Origin: Streptomyces sp. NBC_01262
GTDB lineage: Bacteria; Actinomycetota; Actinomycetes; Streptomycetales; Streptomycetaceae
Length of the DNA stretch: 64,000 nucleotides
Reading direction: 5' to 3'
NCBI RefSeq assembly: GCF_036226365.1
Contig: NZ_CP108462.1
Span: forward strand, 558,001-622,000
Shown here piece by piece: positions 50,400 through 59,347 of the stretch; positions within the stretch are counted from its first letter, which is position 1, and every line of letters starts with the position of its first letter. The position numbers and the translations under genes are program-made. The notes under the pieces are model-generated. The model was not told the DNA's origin, searched no databases, and was given only the letters and a program-made list of their open reading frames with translations.

Positions 50400-50424
50400 T
50401 TCCGCTTGGCGGAGGAGACGCACC

Positions 50425-51516
50425 ATGAACGACGTTCTGCTCGCGGTCGGCACACGCAAGGGCCTGTTCCTCGGACGCCGGGGCGGCCGGGGCAGCGGGG
50501 ACTGGGAGCTCACCGGGCCGCACTTCCCGATGCAGGCGGTCTACTCGGTGGGCATCGACACCCGCCGCGCCGTGCCCCGGATCCTGGCGGGCGCCGACAG
50601 CTCGCACTGGGGCCCGTCGGTGTTCCGCTCCGACGACCTCGGGGCGAGCTGGCACGAGCCGGCCCGGCCCGCGGTGCGCTTCCCCGAGGACACCGGCACC
50701 TCACTGGAGCGCGTGTGGCAGCTCCAGCCCGCCGGGCCCGGCGCGCCCGAGGTGGTGTGGGCGGGCACCGAGCCGGGCGCGCTGTTCCGCTCCGACGACG
50801 GCGGGGAGACCTTCGCGTTCGTACGCAGCCTGTGGGAGCACCCGCAGCGCGAGCAGTGGGGCGCGGGCTTCGGCGGCCAGGCCGTGCACACCGTGGTCAC
50901 CGACCCCCGGGACGCGGACGCGGTGACGGTGGCGGTGTCCTCGGGCGGGGTGTACCGGTCCAAGGACGGCGGCGCGAGCTGGGCCTGTTCCAACACCGGG
51001 CTCAAGGCTGAGTTCCTGCCCGACCAGTACCCGGAGTTCGGGCAGTGCGTGCACAAGATCGCGCCGGATCCGGTGGACCCCGACCGGCTGTACCTGCAGA
51101 ACCACGGCGGGGTCTACCGCAGCGACGACGCGGGAGCGAGCTGGTCCGAGATCGGCAAGGGCCTGCCCGCCGACTTCGGCTTCGCCGTGACGACCCATCC
51201 CCGGCGCGGCGGTGTGGCCTATGTCTTCCCGGTCAGCGACGGCAGCGACCGCTATCCCCCGGGCTACCGCTGCCGGGTCTACCGCACCGAGGACGCGGGA
51301 GCCTCCTGGCAGCCGCTCAACACCGGCCTGCCGGACGGCGACCACTACGGCGTGGTGCTCCGCGACGCCCTGCGCACCGACGACGCCGACCCCGCCGGGG
51401 TGTACTTCGGCAACCGCAACGGGGAGGTCTACGCGAGCGCGGACGAGGGCGACAGCTGGCAGCTGGTGACCGAGCACCTGCCCGATGTGCTGTGCGTACG
51501 GGCGGCGGTGATCTGA
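50425..51516 (+). CDS. Asp-box (BNR-repeat) beta-propeller protein
   Basis: A 363-residue cytoplasmic propeller. Six Asp-boxes are visible: SDDLGASW, SDDGGETF, SKDGGASW, SDDAGASW, TEDAGASW and SADEGDSW. It lacks the sialidase Arg/Tyr/Glu set and a signal peptide, so it is not a sialidase despite the repeats. The opening VLLAVGTRKGLFLGRR is typical of a widespread actinobacterial group of unknown function. ATG 50425 is preceded by GGAGGAG. Confidence 0.8.
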   Translation: MNDVLLAVGTRKGLFLGRRGGRGSGDWELTGPHFPMQAVYSVGIDTRRAVPRILAGADSSHWGPSVFRSDDLGASWHEPARPAVRFPEDTGTSLERVWQLQPAGPGAPEVVWAGTEPGALFRSDDGGETFAFVRSLWEHPQREQWGAGFGGQAVHTVVTDPRDADAVTVAVSSGGVYRSKDGGASWACSNTGLKAEFLPDQYPEFGQCVHKIAPDPVDPDRLYLQNHGGVYRSDDAGASWSEIGKGLPADFGFAVTTHPRRGGVAYVFPVSDGSDRYPPGYRCRVYRTEDAGASWQPLNTGLPDGDHYGVVLRDALRTDDADPAGVYFGNRNGEVYASADEGDSWQLVTEHLPDVLCVRAAVI

Positions 51517-51546
51517 GTACTCGTTGAGCCGCTAGAGTGACTGACC

Positions 51547-52224
51547 GTGGCAGCACGACCGTTGAACGAGATCGTAGAGGCGGGCTGGGCGAAGGCCCTT
51601 GAGCCCGTGGCGGAGCGGATCGCCGCGATGGGCGACTTCCTGCGGGCGGAGGTGGCCGCGGGGCGTACGTACCTCCCTTCGGGGGCCAACGTGCTGCGGG
51701 CCTTCCAGCAGCCGTTCGACGAGGTGCGGGTGCTCATCGTCGGCCAGGATCCGTATCCCACCCCCGGGCACGCGGTGGGGCTGAGCTTCTCCGTCGCGCC
51801 GGAGGTGCGCCCGCTGCCGGGCAGCCTGGAGAACATCTACCGCGAGCTGGGCGGCGATCTCGGTCTGCCCCGGCCGTCCGACGGCGACCTCACCCCGTGG
51901 ACCCGGCAGGGCGTGCTGCTGCTCAACAGGGCGCTGACCACCGCTCCGCGCCAGCCCGCCGCGCACCGCGGCAAGGGCTGGGAGGAGGTCACCGAGCAGG
52001 CGATACGGGCGCTGGCCGGGCGCGGCAGGCCGCTGGTGTCGATCCTGTGGGGCCGCGACGCGCGCAATCTTCGGCCGCTGCTGGGCGAGTTGCCCGCCAT
52101 CGAGTCCTCGCACCCCTCCCCCATGTCGGCGGACCGCGGCTTCTTCGGCTCCCGGCCGTTCAGCCGCGCCAACGACCTGCTGGCACGGCAGGGAGCACAG
52201 CCGGTCGACTGGCGGCTGCCCTGA
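51547..52224 (+). CDS. ung: Uracil-DNA glycosylase (family 1)
   Basis: A 225-residue base-excision-repair enzyme removing uracil from DNA. Motifs: [20 protein letters not shown] with the catalytic Asp (near residue 64), [19 protein letters not shown] and the C-terminal [16 protein letters not shown] with the catalytic His (near 188). It starts at GTG 51547, and TAGAGT lies 14 bases upstream as a -10 candidate, so the mRNA has a very short leader. Family 1 fits well. Confidence 0.95.
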   Translation: MAARPLNEIVEAGWAKALEPVAERIAAMGDFLRAEVAAGRTYLPSGANVLRAFQQPFDEVRVLIVGQDPYPTPGHAVGLSFSVAPEVRPLPGSLENIYRELGGDLGLPRPSDGDLTPWTRQGVLLLNRALTTAPRQPAAHRGKGWEEVTEQAIRALAGRGRPLVSILWGRDARNLRPLLGELPAIESSHPSPMSADRGFFGSRPFSRANDLLARQGAQPVDWRLP

Positions 52225-52252
52225 TCATATGAGAAACAGTTAGTCTGCCCGG

Positions 52253-53161
52253 GTGACCACGCATTCGAACACCCCGGCGGGCTGGTACGCGGACCCGCAC
52301 GGCACTCCGAACCTGCTCCGCTACTGGGACGGCTCCCAGTGGACCGAGCACACCAATCCAGGCCAGCCGCAGGCATCGGTCCCCCCGCAGGGACAGTTCC
52401 AGAAGCAGGCACCCCCGCAGCAGATCCCGCAGCAGCCCTACGGCCAGCCGCCGCAGCAGGACAACCCCTGGGAGCTCGGGGTCGACGGCGGCCAGGACCC
52501 GGCGCGCGTGCAGCGGCAGGTGCAGCAGCAGGCGGGCGTCGCCCCGACCGGCCCGGGCGGCGGCACGATGTTCAGCGAGCCGATCCTGGTGGTGAACCAG
52601 AAGGCCAAGCTCATCGAGCTGAACAACGAGTACAGCGTCATGGACCAGAGCGGCCGCCAGTTGGGCTCGGTGGTCCAGGTCGGGCAGTCCACCGCCCGCA
52701 AGGTGCTGCGCTTCGTGTCCAGTATCGACCAGTACCTGCCGGTACGGCTGGAGGTGCGCGACGCTTACGGCCAGCCGCAGTTGCTGCTGACCCGGCCCGC
52801 GAAGTTCATCAAGTCCAAGGTGATCGTGCAGCGTCCGGACGGCGTGACGCTCGGCGAGATCATCCAGCAGAACGCGATCGGGAAGATCAACTTCTCCTTC
52901 GAGGTCAACGGCCAGAAGATCGGCGCCATCAAGGCCGAGAACTGGCGGGCCTGGAACTTCGCGATCGTGGACCACACCGAGACCGAGGTCGGCCGGATCA
53001 CCAAGACGTGGGAGGGCCTGGCCAAGACCATGTTCACCACGGCGGACAACTACGTCCTGCAGATCCACCGTCCGCTGACCGACCCGCTGCTGAGCATGGT
53101 GGTGGCCTCCGCCCTCACCGTCGACACCGCTCTCAAGCAGGACGCCCGCGGCTTCGGCTGA
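52253..53161 (+). CDS. Phospholipid-scramblase-related / DUF2510 protein
   Basis: A 302-residue protein. Residues 8-35 are a DUF2510 motif (AGWYADPHGTPNLLRYWDG), followed by a Gln/Pro-rich linker (40-90) and a beta-rich LURP1/scramblase-like domain from about 105 (EPILVVNQKAKLIELNNEY to the end, with KVLRFVSSIDQYLPVRLEV and ALTVDTALKQD). Function in bacteria is unknown; a membrane-associated role is inferred from the family. GTG 52253 is 10-15 bases after a TTAGTCT that may be a -10 box, so it may be nearly leaderless. Confidence 0.78.
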   Translation: MTTHSNTPAGWYADPHGTPNLLRYWDGSQWTEHTNPGQPQASVPPQGQFQKQAPPQQIPQQPYGQPPQQDNPWELGVDGGQDPARVQRQVQQQAGVAPTGPGGGTMFSEPILVVNQKAKLIELNNEYSVMDQSGRQLGSVVQVGQSTARKVLRFVSSIDQYLPVRLEVRDAYGQPQLLLTRPAKFIKSKVIVQRPDGVTLGEIIQQNAIGKINFSFEVNGQKIGAIKAENWRAWNFAIVDHTETEVGRITKTWEGLAKTMFTTADNYVLQIHRPLTDPLLSMVVASALTVDTALKQDARGFG

Positions 53162-53198
53162 GCCGGACAGCCGGACAGGCTTTACCTCTTTTCGGTTC

Positions 53199-53245
53199 GA
53201 TACGGTGCCGGAAACAGGCCAGACCGGCCTGTCCGGCACCGTATC
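53199..53245. terminator. Large two-stem hairpin after the scramblase-like gene
   Basis: GATACGGTGCCGG (53199-53211) pairs perfectly with CCGGCACCGTATC (53233-53245); inside, ACAGGCC pairs with GGCCTGT around a 5-base loop, with two unpaired A between. Total about 20 paired positions. Located 38 bases after the stop. Confidence 0.7.
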
Positions 53246-53303
53246 GGGACGGAACCGGACAGGTACCCCCTGCGTAGGACCCTCCCGAACATGAGAGCCC
53301 TCC

Positions 53304-53321
53304 GAGGCACTAGCATGCCTC
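53304..53321. promoter_or_regulatory. Inverted repeat over the start region of the CbiX-like gene
   Basis: GAGGCACTAGCATGCCTC: 6-bp arms around a TAGCAT that could serve as the -10 box of a near-leaderless transcript starting just before ATG 53325. Confidence 0.35.
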
Positions 53322-53324
53322 GCC

Positions 53325-54203
53325 ATGAGCACTGCCGAAGGCCCCGCATCCGGGCTGCCCGTTCGTATGCCTCGCCCGCGCCAGCCCGGTCGGCACCGGC
53401 GACCGGAACAGCTGACCACGCCCGAGGGCGCCCCCGCGCTCGTCCTCGCCGTGCCCGGCACCCCGTCCTCCGCGACCCGGAGTCTGGCGGAGGAAGTCAT
53501 CAGCATCGCCCGTTCCGAGCTGTCCGGCCTCGACCCCCGCATCGGCTGGGTGGACGGCGACGACGGCGAGTACCCGACTCTGGAGTCCGTGCTGGCCCGG
53601 GCGGCCGCCGAGCGTACCGAGGACGGCCCCGCGGCCGTCGTCGTGCCGCTGCTCGCCGGTCCCGAGGCCTCGGTCATGCGCCGGGTCCGCCAGGCCGTCA
53701 TGGACAGCCGCAGCGCCGCCGAGGTGACCGATGTCCTCGGCCCGCACCCGCTGCTCGCCGAGGCGCTGCACGTGCGCCTGTCCGAGGCCGGTCTCGCCCG
53801 CGCCGACCGCGCCCGGCTGTTCACCGTGGCGACCGCGGCCGACGGCATCATCCTGGCCACCGTCGGCGGCGAAGAGGCCGTCCAGGCCGCCGGGGTGACG
53901 GGCCTGCTGCTCGCCGCCCGCCTCGCGGTGCCGGTGCTCGCCGCCGCGCTGGACGTCGAGGGCTCCATCGCCCAGGCCGCCGACCAGCTGCGTTCCTCCG
54001 GCTCGCACACGCTGGCCCTGGCGCCCTGCCTGATCGGCCCGGAGATCGCCCCTGAGCTGCTGCACGACGCCTCCAAGGAGGCCGGCTGCATGGGCGCCGA
54101 CGCGCTCGGCCCCTACGCGGCGGTCGGCAAGCTGGTCATCGCCAAGTACACGACGGCGCTGGGTATCGCCCAGCAGCCCTCGCAGGGCGCTCCGGCCCAC
54201 TGA
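53325..54203 (+). CDS. CbiX/sirohydrochlorin-chelatase-like protein
   Basis: A 292-residue protein with a chelatase-superfamily pattern: ALVLAVPGTPSSATRSLAEE, then AAVVVPLLAGPEASVMRRVR, GPHPLLAEALHVRLSEAG and a repeat of the fold in the second half. The catalytic His set of true CbiX/CobA chelatases is only partly present (His in GPHPLL), and no cobalamin or siroheme genes are near, so the activity is uncertain. Residues 1-30 are a basic, Pro-rich extension. ATG 53325. Confidence 0.68.
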   Translation: MSTAEGPASGLPVRMPRPRQPGRHRRPEQLTTPEGAPALVLAVPGTPSSATRSLAEEVISIARSELSGLDPRIGWVDGDDGEYPTLESVLARAAAERTEDGPAAVVVPLLAGPEASVMRRVRQAVMDSRSAAEVTDVLGPHPLLAEALHVRLSEAGLARADRARLFTVATAADGIILATVGGEEAVQAAGVTGLLLAARLAVPVLAAALDVEGSIAQAADQLRSSGSHTLALAPCLIGPEIAPELLHDASKEAGCMGADALGPYAAVGKLVIAKYTTALGIAQQPSQGAPAH

Positions 54204-54220
54204 CTCTTCCGGACGTACGT

Positions 54221-54253
54221 AAGGGCGCGGGCGGCACAGCCGTCCGCGCCCTT
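54221..54253. terminator. Bidirectional terminator
   Basis: AAGGGCGCGGGCGG pairs with CCGTCCGCGCCCTT with one mismatch and a 5-base loop, between two convergent genes. AA/TT ends give a short tail on both strands. Confidence 0.75.
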
Positions 54254-54276
54254 CGCTCTGCCGGCTTACCGGCGGT

Positions 54277-55314
54277 TCAGCGGAACACGACGCAGGACGC
54301 CGCCGGGACGGCGACCGAGCCGCCCTGTACGGGCCTGCCGGTCTCCGCGTCGATGTCGAACCACACGACGTTCCCGGAGCGCTCGTTGGCGGCGTACAGG
54401 CGGTTTCCCGACGGGCCGAGGGTGAGGTGGCGCGGCCAGTCGCCGCCACAGCCGACGGTCTCCAGCAGTTCCATCCGGTCGCCGGACTCGTCGAGGGAGA
54501 GCACGGCGATGCTGTTGTGGCCGCGGTTGGCGGCCCAGGCGAAGCGGCCGTCGGCCGAGAGCACAAGCTCCGAGGGGTAGTTGGGCCCCGGGAAGTCCGC
54601 CGGCAGCACGGAGACCTCGGCCAGCGGGCGCAGCCGCCCGATGCCGGCGTCCCAGTGGCAGACCGTGACGGCCGAGTCCAGCTCGCTGATGACGTAGGCG
54701 CGGTCCCCGCGCGGATGGAACGCCAGGTGGCGCGGCCCGATCCCGGAGCGCAGCCCCAGCTCCCGCTCTATCTCCAGCTCGCCGGTGGCCTCGTCGAGCT
54801 CGCACACCCGCACCGAGTCCGTGCCCAGGTCCACGGTCAGCGCCCAGCGGCCCGAGGGGTCGGGCAGCACCATGTGGGCGTGCGGCCCCTCCTGGCGCTG
54901 CGGGTCCGGGCCGTCGCCCTCGTGCGCCATGACGGAGACGGGCCCGCCGAGGCCGCCGTCCACGGCGACCGGGAGCACGCTGACGGTGCCGGTGGCGTAG
55001 TTGGCGGTCAGCAGGTGGCCCTGGTGCAGCGCCAGATGGGTGGGCGCGCCGCCGCCGACGGGCACGGTCTTGCCGAACTGCCTGGGCTCGCCCGGGTCGC
55101 TGAGCGAGAAGACGGCCGCGCCGCCCTGCTCCGGGTTCTCACTGACCGCGTACAGCAGTTCGCCGTCGGCCGACAGCGTGAGGAAGGACGGGTTCGCCAC
55201 CGCGTCCGTGGAACTCAGCACGGTCAGCGCCCCCGTGCCGGGGTCGACGGAGGCGGCGGTCAGTCCCGGCCCGCCCGCCGATGTGAACGACCCGATGTAC
55301 GCATGCCCGGCCAC
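54277..55314 (-). CDS. Lactonase-family (YVTN-like) seven-bladed propeller
   Basis: A 345-residue cytoplasmic protein of the 6-phosphogluconolactonase (PGL, propeller type) family. Visible: YIGSFTSAGGPGLTAASVD at the start, APTHLALHQGHLLTANYATG, GPRHLAFHPRGDRAYVISEL, YPSELVLSADGRFAWAANRG and WPRHLTLGPSGNRLYAANER, repeating once per blade. Substrate could be 6-phosphogluconolactone or another sugar lactone. GTG 55314 has GGAAGAGG about 8 bases upstream. Confidence 0.84.
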   Translation of the reverse strand: MAGHAYIGSFTSAGGPGLTAASVDPGTGALTVLSSTDAVANPSFLTLSADGELLYAVSENPEQGGAAVFSLSDPGEPRQFGKTVPVGGGAPTHLALHQGHLLTANYATGTVSVLPVAVDGGLGGPVSVMAHEGDGPDPQRQEGPHAHMVLPDPSGRWALTVDLGTDSVRVCELDEATGELEIERELGLRSGIGPRHLAFHPRGDRAYVISELDSAVTVCHWDAGIGRLRPLAEVSVLPADFPGPNYPSELVLSADGRFAWAANRGHNSIAVLSLDESGDRMELLETVGCGGDWPRHLTLGPSGNRLYAANERSGNVVWFDIDAETGRPVQGGSVAVPAASCVVFR

Positions 55315-55442
55315 TGCCGTACCTCTTCCGCCTGTTGTCTGTACGGCGGCTGAGAGTAGTCCCTCCGTTGTCCGGTCCGTGCGTGGGGGCCGTCACACGG
55401 CCCGCCCCGCCACGACGCCGCGCGCCCCGTGGTTGCGGCCTG

Positions 55443-56966
55443 TTACGCGGCGAGTTCGGTCCGCGAAGCCCGCCGCAGGGGCACCGCGAGATGCGTGAGC
55501 GCCGTCTCCAGTCCGTGCAGCTGTGCGAGCGCGCGGTCCGCGTGCGAGTGGGTGCCGTTGTCCGTGGCGGGCCCGCCGGCTGCCGGCTGCGGGCCCGGGG
55601 CGGCCGTCGCCGTTCCCGGTGTCACCAGCCGGGCCACGGCGGCCTCCACGCGGGCGCAGGCGGCGAGCAGCCGGGCGTCGCGGCCCGCGTGCGGGTCGGC
55701 GACGGCCTCGGCGAGCGCGCGGACCCGGTCGGCGCAGTCGTCCAGGAGTGCCAGCACCGCGCGGGCCCGGGCCTTGCGGTGCCGCATGGGGCTGAGCGGA
55801 TGGACCAGGGGCGCCACGGATGTCCGTACCCGGCCCAGCAGATGGTCGAGTTCGCCGACGTGACGGGGCAGGCCGTCGCCGGGTCCGCCGTCCAGGTGGC
55901 GGGCCGCCTCGGCGGTGAAGTCCCGTACGGCGTGCAGCGAGCGCCGGATCAGGGCGTCGGTGGCGGCGTGCGTGGTGACGGGCAGCACGACGAGGACGGC
56001 GGCAGCGGCGCCGAGCGCGCCCACCGCGGTCTCCTCCAGGCGCAGCAGGAGCAGTTCCGGACGCAGGATGCCCAGCAGCCCGTAGAGCAGCCCGGCCATG
56101 ACGGTCACGAAGAACATCATCCAGCTGTACGAGACCGGGGCCGTGTAGAAGATCCCGAAGACGCAAGCCGCCACCAGGACGGCGGTCGGGACGGGGGCGC
56201 CGTGCAGGGGCAGCGCGACGACCGGTCCGGCAGCGATGCCGGCCACCGTGCCGAGGACCCGGCGGAAGCCGCGCACCAGCGCCTCGCCACGCGAGGTCGT
56301 GTTGACGAAGATCCACCAGGCGGTGCCCACCGCCCAGTACCAGCGGTCCTGCGAGAGCGCCTGGCCGACCGCGACCGCCACGCCCGCCGCGAGCGTGGCC
56401 TGGACGGCCTGCCGGGTGGTCGGCCTGCGCATGCCGCGCGGCTGCGGCAGAACGACGGCATGCGCAGGCGGCGTACCGCGCTCGTGGCACCACAGCCCGA
56501 AGCGGACGAGCGCGGCGGCGGCCAGGCCGAGCCCGACGGCGGCGTACAACTCGGGCAGCAGCGCCGGGACCGCGCGCAGGAACTGTGCGACGAAGAACAT
56601 CATGAACGCGAACACGCCCAGCGCGTGGCCGCGCGGCCCCCAGCGACGGGCGTAGACCCCGGCGAAGACCACCGCGAGAAACGCGGCGTCGCGCGCCGCC
56701 GGATACGGGTGCAGCCAGGCGGCGAACGCCAGTACGGGCAGCCCGGCGACGGGCAGCAGCGCGGTGGTCGCGGCCTGTGCGCGGACCCCCGGGTCGGTCA
56801 CGGTGAACAGCGCCAGCAGCGCGGCGAGCCCGCCCGCGACGACGGCCGGCAGCGGCAGGCCCGCGGCGAGCGTCAGCGCGACGCCCAGGCCGATGCCGAG
56901 GACGGCCCGGGTGGCGTTGCGCAGGCGCGCGTGCCCCGGGTCCGGGCTCATGAACATCCGCCGCAT
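55443..56966 (-). CDS. FUSC-family (aromatic acid exporter-like) membrane protein
   Basis: A 507-residue membrane protein with two hydrophobic blocks of about five TM each (residues 15-150 and 185-320) and a cytosolic C-terminal helical region to the end, as in the FUSC/AaeB family that exports aromatic acids or fusaric acid. DRWYWAVGTAWWIFVNTTSR GEALVRGFRR (split) is the family's second-block motif. The start is uncertain among ATGs at 56975, 56966, 56957 and 56951. It is divergent from an Lrp/AsnC regulator with a palindrome between, so it is probably controlled by it. Confidence 0.8.
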   Translation of the reverse strand: MRRMFMSPDPGHARLRNATRAVLGIGLGVALTLAAGLPLPAVVAGGLAALLALFTVTDPGVRAQAATTALLPVAGLPVLAFAAWLHPYPAARDAAFLAVVFAGVYARRWGPRGHALGVFAFMMFFVAQFLRAVPALLPELYAAVGLGLAAAALVRFGLWCHERGTPPAHAVVLPQPRGMRRPTTRQAVQATLAAGVAVAVGQALSQDRWYWAVGTAWWIFVNTTSRGEALVRGFRRVLGTVAGIAAGPVVALPLHGAPVPTAVLVAACVFGIFYTAPVSYSWMMFFVTVMAGLLYGLLGILRPELLLLRLEETAVGALGAAAAVLVVLPVTTHAATDALIRRSLHAVRDFTAEAARHLDGGPGDGLPRHVGELDHLLGRVRTSVAPLVHPLSPMRHRKARARAVLALLDDCADRVRALAEAVADPHAGRDARLLAACARVEAAVARLVTPGTATAAPGPQPAAGGPATDNGTHSHADRALAQLHGLETALTHLAVPLRRASRTELAA

Positions 56967-57106
56967 CGCCCACATCCCCCTTGAGCCCTTGAGCCCTTGC
57001 GGGCATGAAAAAGGACGTTGCGCGGACCTCGGGGGCCTCGCGCAACGCCGTCGTCGCGCCCAGGAAAGCACGGCCGGGGTCAGTGGCTCAAGGCAGCACG
57101 ATTCAG

Positions 57107-57123
57107 CTGTGCCATTGGTACAG
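57107..57123. promoter_or_regulatory. Candidate Lrp/AsnC operator
   Basis: CTGTGCCATTGGTACAG, an imperfect palindrome with 14 of 16 positions matching, in the divergent region between the FUSC-type gene and the Lrp gene, 41 bases before the latter. Confidence 0.55.
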
Positions 57124-57164
57124 TCATATGCCTGCGATGCCGACCATGAGGAGGCCAGTGGCCC

Positions 57165-57704
57165 ATGGCCGTGGACAGACTGGACGCGCGGATCCTGACG
57201 CTGCTGCTGGAGCAGCCGCGCACCAGCGTGCGCGAGTACGCCCGCCTCCTGGGCGTGGCCCGGGGGACGCTCCAGGCCCGCCTGGACCGGCTGGAACGCG
57301 ACGGAGTGATCACGGGGTACGGGCCTGAGCTGTCGCCCGCCGCCCTCGGTCATCCCGTGCTGGCCTTTGTGCACATCGAGGTCACCCAGGGCGACCTGGA
57401 CGATGCCGGTGACGCGCTGGCGGCCGTGCCGGAGATCATCGAGGCGTTCTCCATCACCGGCGGCGGCGACCTGCTCGCGCGGGTGGTCGCCCGGGACAAC
57501 GCGCACCTGGAGGATGTGATCCAGCGCCTCATCCAGGTGCCCGGTGTCGTGCGGACCCGTACCGAGATGGCGCTGCGGGAGCGGGTGCCGCACCGCGTCG
57601 CCCCGCTGGTCGCGTCGATGGGCGGCGGCCCGGCGGACCGGCGCGAGGAGGTCAGGGCTTCGGTGTCTCCCGCTGCCCGCGCCAGGCCAGGTAGTGGTCG
57701 ATGA
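57165..57704 (+). CDS. Lrp/AsnC-family transcriptional regulator
   Basis: A 179-residue Lrp-type protein: HTH at residues 4-55 (LDARILTLLLEQPRTSVREY then ARLLGVARGTLQARLDRL) and a RAM effector domain (AFVHIEVTQGDLDDAGDALA, SITGGGDLLARVVARDNAHL, VVRTRTEMAL). The RAM domain has the usual G-x-x-D-L motif. Target is probably the divergent FUSC exporter and itself. ATG 57165, with GAGGAGG further upstream than usual. The last 53 bases overlap the convergent epimerase gene. Confidence 0.87.
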   Translation: MAVDRLDARILTLLLEQPRTSVREYARLLGVARGTLQARLDRLERDGVITGYGPELSPAALGHPVLAFVHIEVTQGDLDDAGDALAAVPEIIEAFSITGGGDLLARVVARDNAHLEDVIQRLIQVPGVVRTRTEMALRERVPHRVAPLVASMGGGPADRREEVRASVSPAARARPGSGR

Positions 57705-58713
57705 CCGTCTCCTCGGCAGGCCGGTAGACGACGCCCAGTTCCCGCACGCTCCGGCCGTTGTCGACGGTGAACCTGATCCCGAGGTGTTTGCGGATGTAGT
57801 CCTGCGTCAGGCCGAACGCCGGGCCCAGGATCCTGACCGGCCAGTGCGGGAGGCCGTGCCGGGGCAGCCGGAGGCTGCGGGGGAACCGCTTCAGGACGGC
57901 TTTGGACATGTCCAGGAAGGACACCATCTCCGGCGCGGCGACGATGTAGCGTCCGTGCGCGCCCGGGGTCTCCGCCGCCGCGATGTGGGCGCTCGCCACA
58001 TCCCTGACGTCCGCGAGGGTGAAGCTGAAGTCGGGCGCCCCGTAGAAGAAGTACCCCTTGAACAGCTCGTCGACGAGGAACAGGCTGCCGGAGTCCGAGG
58101 CGGGGGTCAGTGAGGGACCGAGCACGAGACCGGGGTTGACGGCGATCATGCGCCAGCGGTCCTGGGCGCGTTCCGCGTCCCAGGCCTCGCGCTCCGCGAC
58201 CGTCTTGCCGTAGTGGTAGGGGTTGTTCTCCACCGTGCTGGTGGTGTTGAAGCAGCTTTCCGAGAGGACCTGGCCGGGCATGCCCAGGACGTCGGAGTAG
58301 TCGCCGAAGATCGCGCCGACGGTCGAGGTGAGGACGAGTTTTTCGACCGTGGGCGTCCGCTCTATCGCGGCCAGCACATTGCGGGTGCCGGCCAGCGCCG
58401 GTTCGACGACGTCCCTGTGACCGTCCTTGATCTTCTCGGGCATCAGGAACGGCGAGGCTACGTGGAAGACGACACGGCAGCCGTCCATCGCCCGGTCGAA
58501 GGAGCCCTCCGCCAGCAGGTCGGCCTCGAACAGCTCCAGCGAACCGGGGAAACGCTCCTGCATGCCCCGCAGGGGCGCCACCTTCGCGGTGTTGGACACG
58601 GCCCGGACCGTGGTGTGCACCCGGTAGCCGCGCTCCAGCAGCTGCTGGACCAGATGACTGCCGACGAACCCGCTGCCGCCGGTCACCAGAACCGGCGCGT
58701 CACCGCCGTTCAC
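57652..58713 (-). CDS. NAD-dependent epimerase/dehydratase family (dihydroflavonol-reductase-like)
   Basis: A 353-residue extended SDR. Motifs: VTGGSGFVGSHLVQQLLERG at the N-terminus, VFHVASPF near 83, and NNPYHYGKTVAEREAWDAER with Tyr and Lys of the active site (near 167-171). ADVRDVASAHIAAAETPGAH is typical of 4-reductases acting on flavonoid- or steroid-like ketones. Substrate unknown. GTG 58713 overlaps the MarR stop (GTGA), so it is the second gene of a MarR/epimerase operon divergent from an MFS exporter. Confidence 0.83.
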   Translation of the reverse strand: MNGGDAPVLVTGGSGFVGSHLVQQLLERGYRVHTTVRAVSNTAKVAPLRGMQERFPGSLELFEADLLAEGSFDRAMDGCRVVFHVASPFLMPEKIKDGHRDVVEPALAGTRNVLAAIERTPTVEKLVLTSTVGAIFGDYSDVLGMPGQVLSESCFNTTSTVENNPYHYGKTVAEREAWDAERAQDRWRMIAVNPGLVLGPSLTPASDSGSLFLVDELFKGYFFYGAPDFSFTLADVRDVASAHIAAAETPGAHGRYIVAAPEMVSFLDMSKAVLKRFPRSLRLPRHGLPHWPVRILGPAFGLTQDYIRKHLGIRFTVDNGRSVRELGVVYRPAEETVIDHYLAWRGQRETPKP

Positions 58714-59186
58714 CGGTGCTCCGGCCGCGGCCAGGGGTTGCCGTGGAGGCGTTCGATGTCGGCGTTGAAGCGCTTGACGCAGTCGGCGAACACCGCGATG
58801 TCCTCGGGTGACCAGTCGGCCATGATCTCGTCGAGGGCCCGGACGTTGCCGTCGCGCTCCTCGTCGAGGCGGCGTTCGCCCTCCTTGGTGAGGCGGAACT
58901 TACGGGCGATGCCGCCGTCCGGGTCGGGGATCCGCTCGACCAGGCCGGAGCGCAGGGCGGCGGCGGTCTGCCGGTTGAGGGTGGAGGAGTCCAGTCCGAA
59001 GGCCTCGCTCAGCTCACCGATGGACATCGGCCCCTCCACCCGGATGCGGCTGAGCAGGATGTACGCGCTGCGCTCCAGAGTGCCGTCCTTGCGCCGCCCG
59101 TTGGCCTTGCTCAGGTGAAGGTGCCGGCTGAGCAGCATCTGCTCGTACTCGAGCCGGCGCGTCGGCTTCGGCGCGGGCGTGTGCAT
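58710..59186 (-). CDS. MarR-family transcriptional regulator
   Basis: A 158-residue MarR protein: HTH at about 52-90 (PMSIGELSEAFGLDSSTLNR) and wing with PDPDGGIARKFRLTKEGERR. Start ATG 59186 has AGGAGA 8 bases upstream, and an in-frame extension is unconserved. It is divergent from the MFS exporter and coupled to the epimerase. The palindrome at 59285-59303 is its probable operator. Confidence 0.86.
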   Translation of the reverse strand: MHTPAPKPTRRLEYEQMLLSRHLHLSKANGRRKDGTLERSAYILLSRIRVEGPMSIGELSEAFGLDSSTLNRQTAAALRSGLVERIPDPDGGIARKFRLTKEGERRLDEERDGNVRALDEIMADWSPEDIAVFADCVKRFNADIERLHGNPWPRPEHR

Positions 59187-59284
59187 CGTCGTTCTCCTCT
59201 TGCTTGTGCGGGCGGGTGCCGCCGAGACCCAAGGATGCCGTCTCCTGCCTCCGCCCGGGAATGCCCCGCACACATAACATGCAC

Positions 59285-59303
59285 GATACATTCCGTATGT
59301 ATC
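59285..59303. promoter_or_regulatory. Candidate MarR operator between MarR and MFS genes
   Basis: GATACAT-TCCGT-ATGTATC, perfect 7-bp arms, flanked by CATGCAC on both sides in direct orientation. Located 45 bases before the MFS start, in an AT-richer stretch. Confidence 0.65.
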
Positions 59304-59347
59304 ATGCACATCGATTCACCTGTTCACAGCACAGAGGAGTACTTCAT

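Noticed and set aside
50425..51516. Second sialidase
   Set aside because: Asp-boxes alone are not diagnostic; the catalytic Arg/Tyr/Glu residues and a signal peptide are missing.
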